A stretch of DNA of 64,000 nucleotides from Brevundimonas poindexterae. Lineage in GTDB: Bacteria > Pseudomonadota > Alphaproteobacteria > Caulobacterales > Caulobacteraceae. The stretch lies in NCBI RefSeq assembly GCF_020524625.1, contig NZ_JAIVLL010000004.1, positions 62,001 through 126,000 on the forward strand, in the 5' to 3' direction. This document shows positions 62,387-64,000 of the stretch, piece by piece. The translations under genes and the position numbers were made by a program. The notes below the pieces were generated by a model. The model had not been told where the DNA came from. It saw only the letters and a list, made by a program, of their open reading frames with translations, and ran no database searches. Every line of letters starts with the position of its first letter. Position 1 is the first letter of the stretch.

Positions 62387-63326
62387 TGTTCGTCTCCGTG
62401 TTCGGATAGGCGGGGTAATAGTTGCCCGTGGGGCCATAGGTGTCGCGCAGCAGCTCGTTCTGCGTATCGAGGCAGATCTCCGGGCCGGGGGCGCCATACA
62501 GATTGGCCATGAATTCGATTATGGCCCGCTCCACGAGAGCGCGAACGGCCAGCTGGACGGGCTCGAAGCCGCCTTCGCCCGCCGAGAGGTCGAACACATT
62601 GCCATTCAGGAAGTCGAAGACGCCGGACGAGACTTCGTGGCCGACGATCTGCTTCTGGTACGAGACCACGTCGACGATCTCGAGCGAGGTGGTTTGCACG
62701 AGGCGCAGGTCCAGCGCCACGTTCATGATATAGGTGCGGCCCTGGAAAACGCCGGAGAATGGCGTGTTGGTGTCCGCCTCGCCGCCGCCGATATCAAAGC
62801 CCGACGAGCGGATGTTGTAGTTTACCTCGGTGATGCCGCCGACGATATAGAAGTCCGAGCCCGGCACCTGGCCGGCCAGAATGCGACGATAGCCAGGGTC
62901 AGACGGATCGCCCGTGCCCTCGTCGCCGATCAGCTTGTTGTTGGCATAGCGCAGTTCCATCTCGGATACCGAGGTGTCGAACCGCTCAACCATCACGGCA
63001 CCGGACTTGGCCAGCGCCGAGGTGGCCATCAGCGAGGCCCCGCCGGTGATCTGACGTCCGCCGTCCGCAGAAATGGTGCCGGTGTAGTCGGCGATCTGAC
63101 CGACCGCGATGCGCGGCGAAGGCAGGTTATAGGTCCGCGCATAGTCTGCGAGGCAGAACAGGGCGGTGGAATAGGGGGTCGGATTGGCCGTCACCGGGGC
63201 ATTGCCGATGGGCGCGGCATAGAGGCCGTTGCTCCCGGCGGAGGGGACGCAGCCGCTCAGCAGCGCCGCTGCCGCGCAGGCCGCCGTGGCCGGTTTCAGC
63301 CAGCGAAAGGTCGGAAGTGCGCTCAT
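62313..63326 (-). CDS. hfaB: Holdfast anchor protein HfaB (CsgG-like lipoprotein)
   Basis: A 337-residue lipoprotein (signal TACAAAALLSGC) related to CsgG, the curli secretion channel. CsgG-family segments include RIAVGQIADYTGTISADGGRQITGGASLMATSAL and FYIVGGITEVNYNIRSSGFDIG. It probably secretes or stabilises HfaA and HfaD at the outer membrane. The ATG overlaps the hfaA stop by 4 bp. The 3' end overlaps hfaD by 74 bp in another frame. Confidence 0.9.
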   Translation of the reverse strand: MSALPTFRWLKPATAACAAAALLSGCVPSAGSNGLYAAPIGNAPVTANPTPYSTALFCLADYARTYNLPSPRIAVGQIADYTGTISADGGRQITGGASLMATSALAKSGAVMVERFDTSVSEMELRYANNKLIGDEGTGDPSDPGYRRILAGQVPGSDFYIVGGITEVNYNIRSSGFDIGGGEADTNTPFSGVFQGRTYIMNVALDLRLVQTTSLEIVDVVSYQKQIVGHEVSSGVFDFLNGNVFDLSAGEGGFEPVQLAVRALVERAIIEFMANLYGAPGPEICLDTQNELLRDTYGPTGNYYPAYPNTETNNGQTRADPSRWHDRRDGDVRRSRY

Positions 63327-63757
63327 GGCAGGTCGATCGTTCCGTTCAGCGCCGTCCCGGCTGTAACATCGCCTGTATTGGTCTGGGTCGAGTTGACGAT
63401 CACCGTGTTCCAGTTGCCCTGGACCACGACGTTCAGATTGTTGCCGATGGCCGTGGCGCCGCCGATGGTCGTGCCGCCGTTGCCGTTGCCGTTCGATCCC
63501 CAGTTGCCCCAGCTGCTCACGCCGCCGCTGCTCTGCGAATAGGCCGAGGCGCCGGTCTGGATCAGGCCGTTGACGATCAGCCGGTTGCCGTTCTGGTCGC
63601 GGGTCGAGCCGGTCTGGGGCCGCGCTGTCGTATAGCGCGCGCCACCGTAGCCCGCCTGATAGCTGCCGGTGCCCGCGCTGCCCGCCGACTGGGCGTGGGC
63701 GGCGGCCGGCAGGGCCAGAAATGTCACTGCAGCCGCAGCCGCCAGTTTGAGTCGCAT
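63323..63757 (-). CDS. hfaA: Holdfast anchor protein HfaA (curlin-like)
   Basis: A 144-residue secreted protein with signal peptide LKLAAAAAVTFLALPAAAHA. The mature part is Gly/Ser/Asn-rich and ends in curlin-type repeats (GGATAIGNNLNVVVQGNWNTVIVNSTQTNTGDV). HfaA forms a stable oligomer at the pole. It is the first gene of hfaABD. Upstream of it (63758-63873) lies the divergent region shared with a rhomboid gene. Confidence 0.88.
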   Translation of the reverse strand: MRLKLAAAAAVTFLALPAAAHAQSAGSAGTGSYQAGYGGARYTTARPQTGSTRDQNGNRLIVNGLIQTGASAYSQSSGGVSSWGNWGSNGNGNGGTTIGGATAIGNNLNVVVQGNWNTVIVNSTQTNTGDVTAGTALNGTIDLP

Positions 63758-63873
63758 GAGGCGCTCCCGCGCTGTCTGGTCTGTGGGGCAGGCACAGCAA
63801 GCCCCGTGCCAAAATGGATCATGGTTATTAAGAAGCGCTTGAGATTGCGGACCGGCGCGCGCATCTCAGGCCC

Positions 63874-64000
63874 ATGAACAGCCAGCCTTGGGGATCCGGC
63901 CCGATCCAGCCGCAGCCTCCCGCCCGCGAACCCATCCTGAAGGTGCCGACCGTCGCCCTGGTTCTGGCCCTGTCCATGCTCGTTCTTTACGATCTGCAGC
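63874..64000 (+). CDS. Start of a membrane protein, probably rhomboid family (truncated)
   Basis: A frame from ATG 63874 to the window end encodes NSQPWGSGPIQPQPPAREPI, then a hydrophobic segment LKVPTVALVLALSMLVLYDLQ. The pattern of a short polar, proline-rich start with REPI before a first helix resembles Caulobacterales rhomboid proteases, but no catalytic residue falls within the window. Confidence 0.5.
   Translation, partial: MNSQPWGSGPIQPQPPAREPILKVPTVALVLALSMLVLYDLQ

Overview
The window is a high-GC, gene-dense chromosomal segment from a stalked alphaproteobacterium of the Caulobacterales, most likely Brevundimonas or a close relative. The evidence is short Caulobacter-type flagellins beside a FlaEY-like protein, sigma-54/FlbD-type promoter elements, a complete holdfast-anchor operon (hfaA-hfaB-hfaD), the alphaproteobacterial LexA box (GAAC-N7-GAAC) at ssb, and a zeta-type F1-ATPase inhibitor. 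I saw no rRNA, tRNA, CRISPR array or classical IS transposase.

Layout. 1-8.5 kb: housekeeping and repair genes (xth, metallo-hydrolase, crotonase, GNAT, NUDIX, CCA-adding enzyme, EEP phosphatase). 8.6-10.4 kb: DUF4112 protein, then an ECF sigma factor with an RskA-type anti-sigma. 10.6-13.4 kb: a compact phage-derived cassette with a DUF2793 tail-fibre-like protein ending in polyglycine, a small protein, a holin-like protein, an M15 endolysin, and an Rz spanin with an overlapping Rz1 lipoprotein, nearly all coupled by ATGA overlaps. 13.4-18.8 kb: flagellar genes (FlbD-like sites, sigma-54 promoter, flagellin, FlaG-like, second flagellin, FlaEY-like). 18.9-23.1 kb: small envelope proteins, ssb, DMT exporter, phoD. 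23.5-35 kb: purine genes (purL, purQ, purC, purS, purB) on the minus strand mixed with small genes and the zeta inhibitor. 35-45 kb: GST, lytic transglycosylase, uracil-DNA glycosylase, ETF-QO, TPR protein, ispE, polysaccharide deacetylase. 45-52 kb: glyQ, glyS and ppdK, invaded by palindromic repeats and two DUF559 nuclease genes. 52-57 kb: antiporter, MscS channel, phoH with an attenuator-like leader, gamma-carbonic anhydrase, PAS protein. 57-64 kb: Cys/Pro-rich secreted protein, M16 protease, hfaABD, start of a rhomboid gene.

The most unusual parts are: (1) palindromic repeats in opposing pairs, resembling REPINs, that bracket DUF559 genes (37/40-bp inverted repeats between glyQ and glyS; 52/55-bp direct repeats after glyS) and have also entered glyS in frame; (2) the tail-fibre plus complete lysis cassette with no other phage genes nearby, which resembles an outlying gene-transfer-agent locus; (3) a phoH leader in which a 61-codon reading frame runs through an intrinsic terminator and ends in an ATGA overlap with phoH. 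All repeat alignments were counted by eye.
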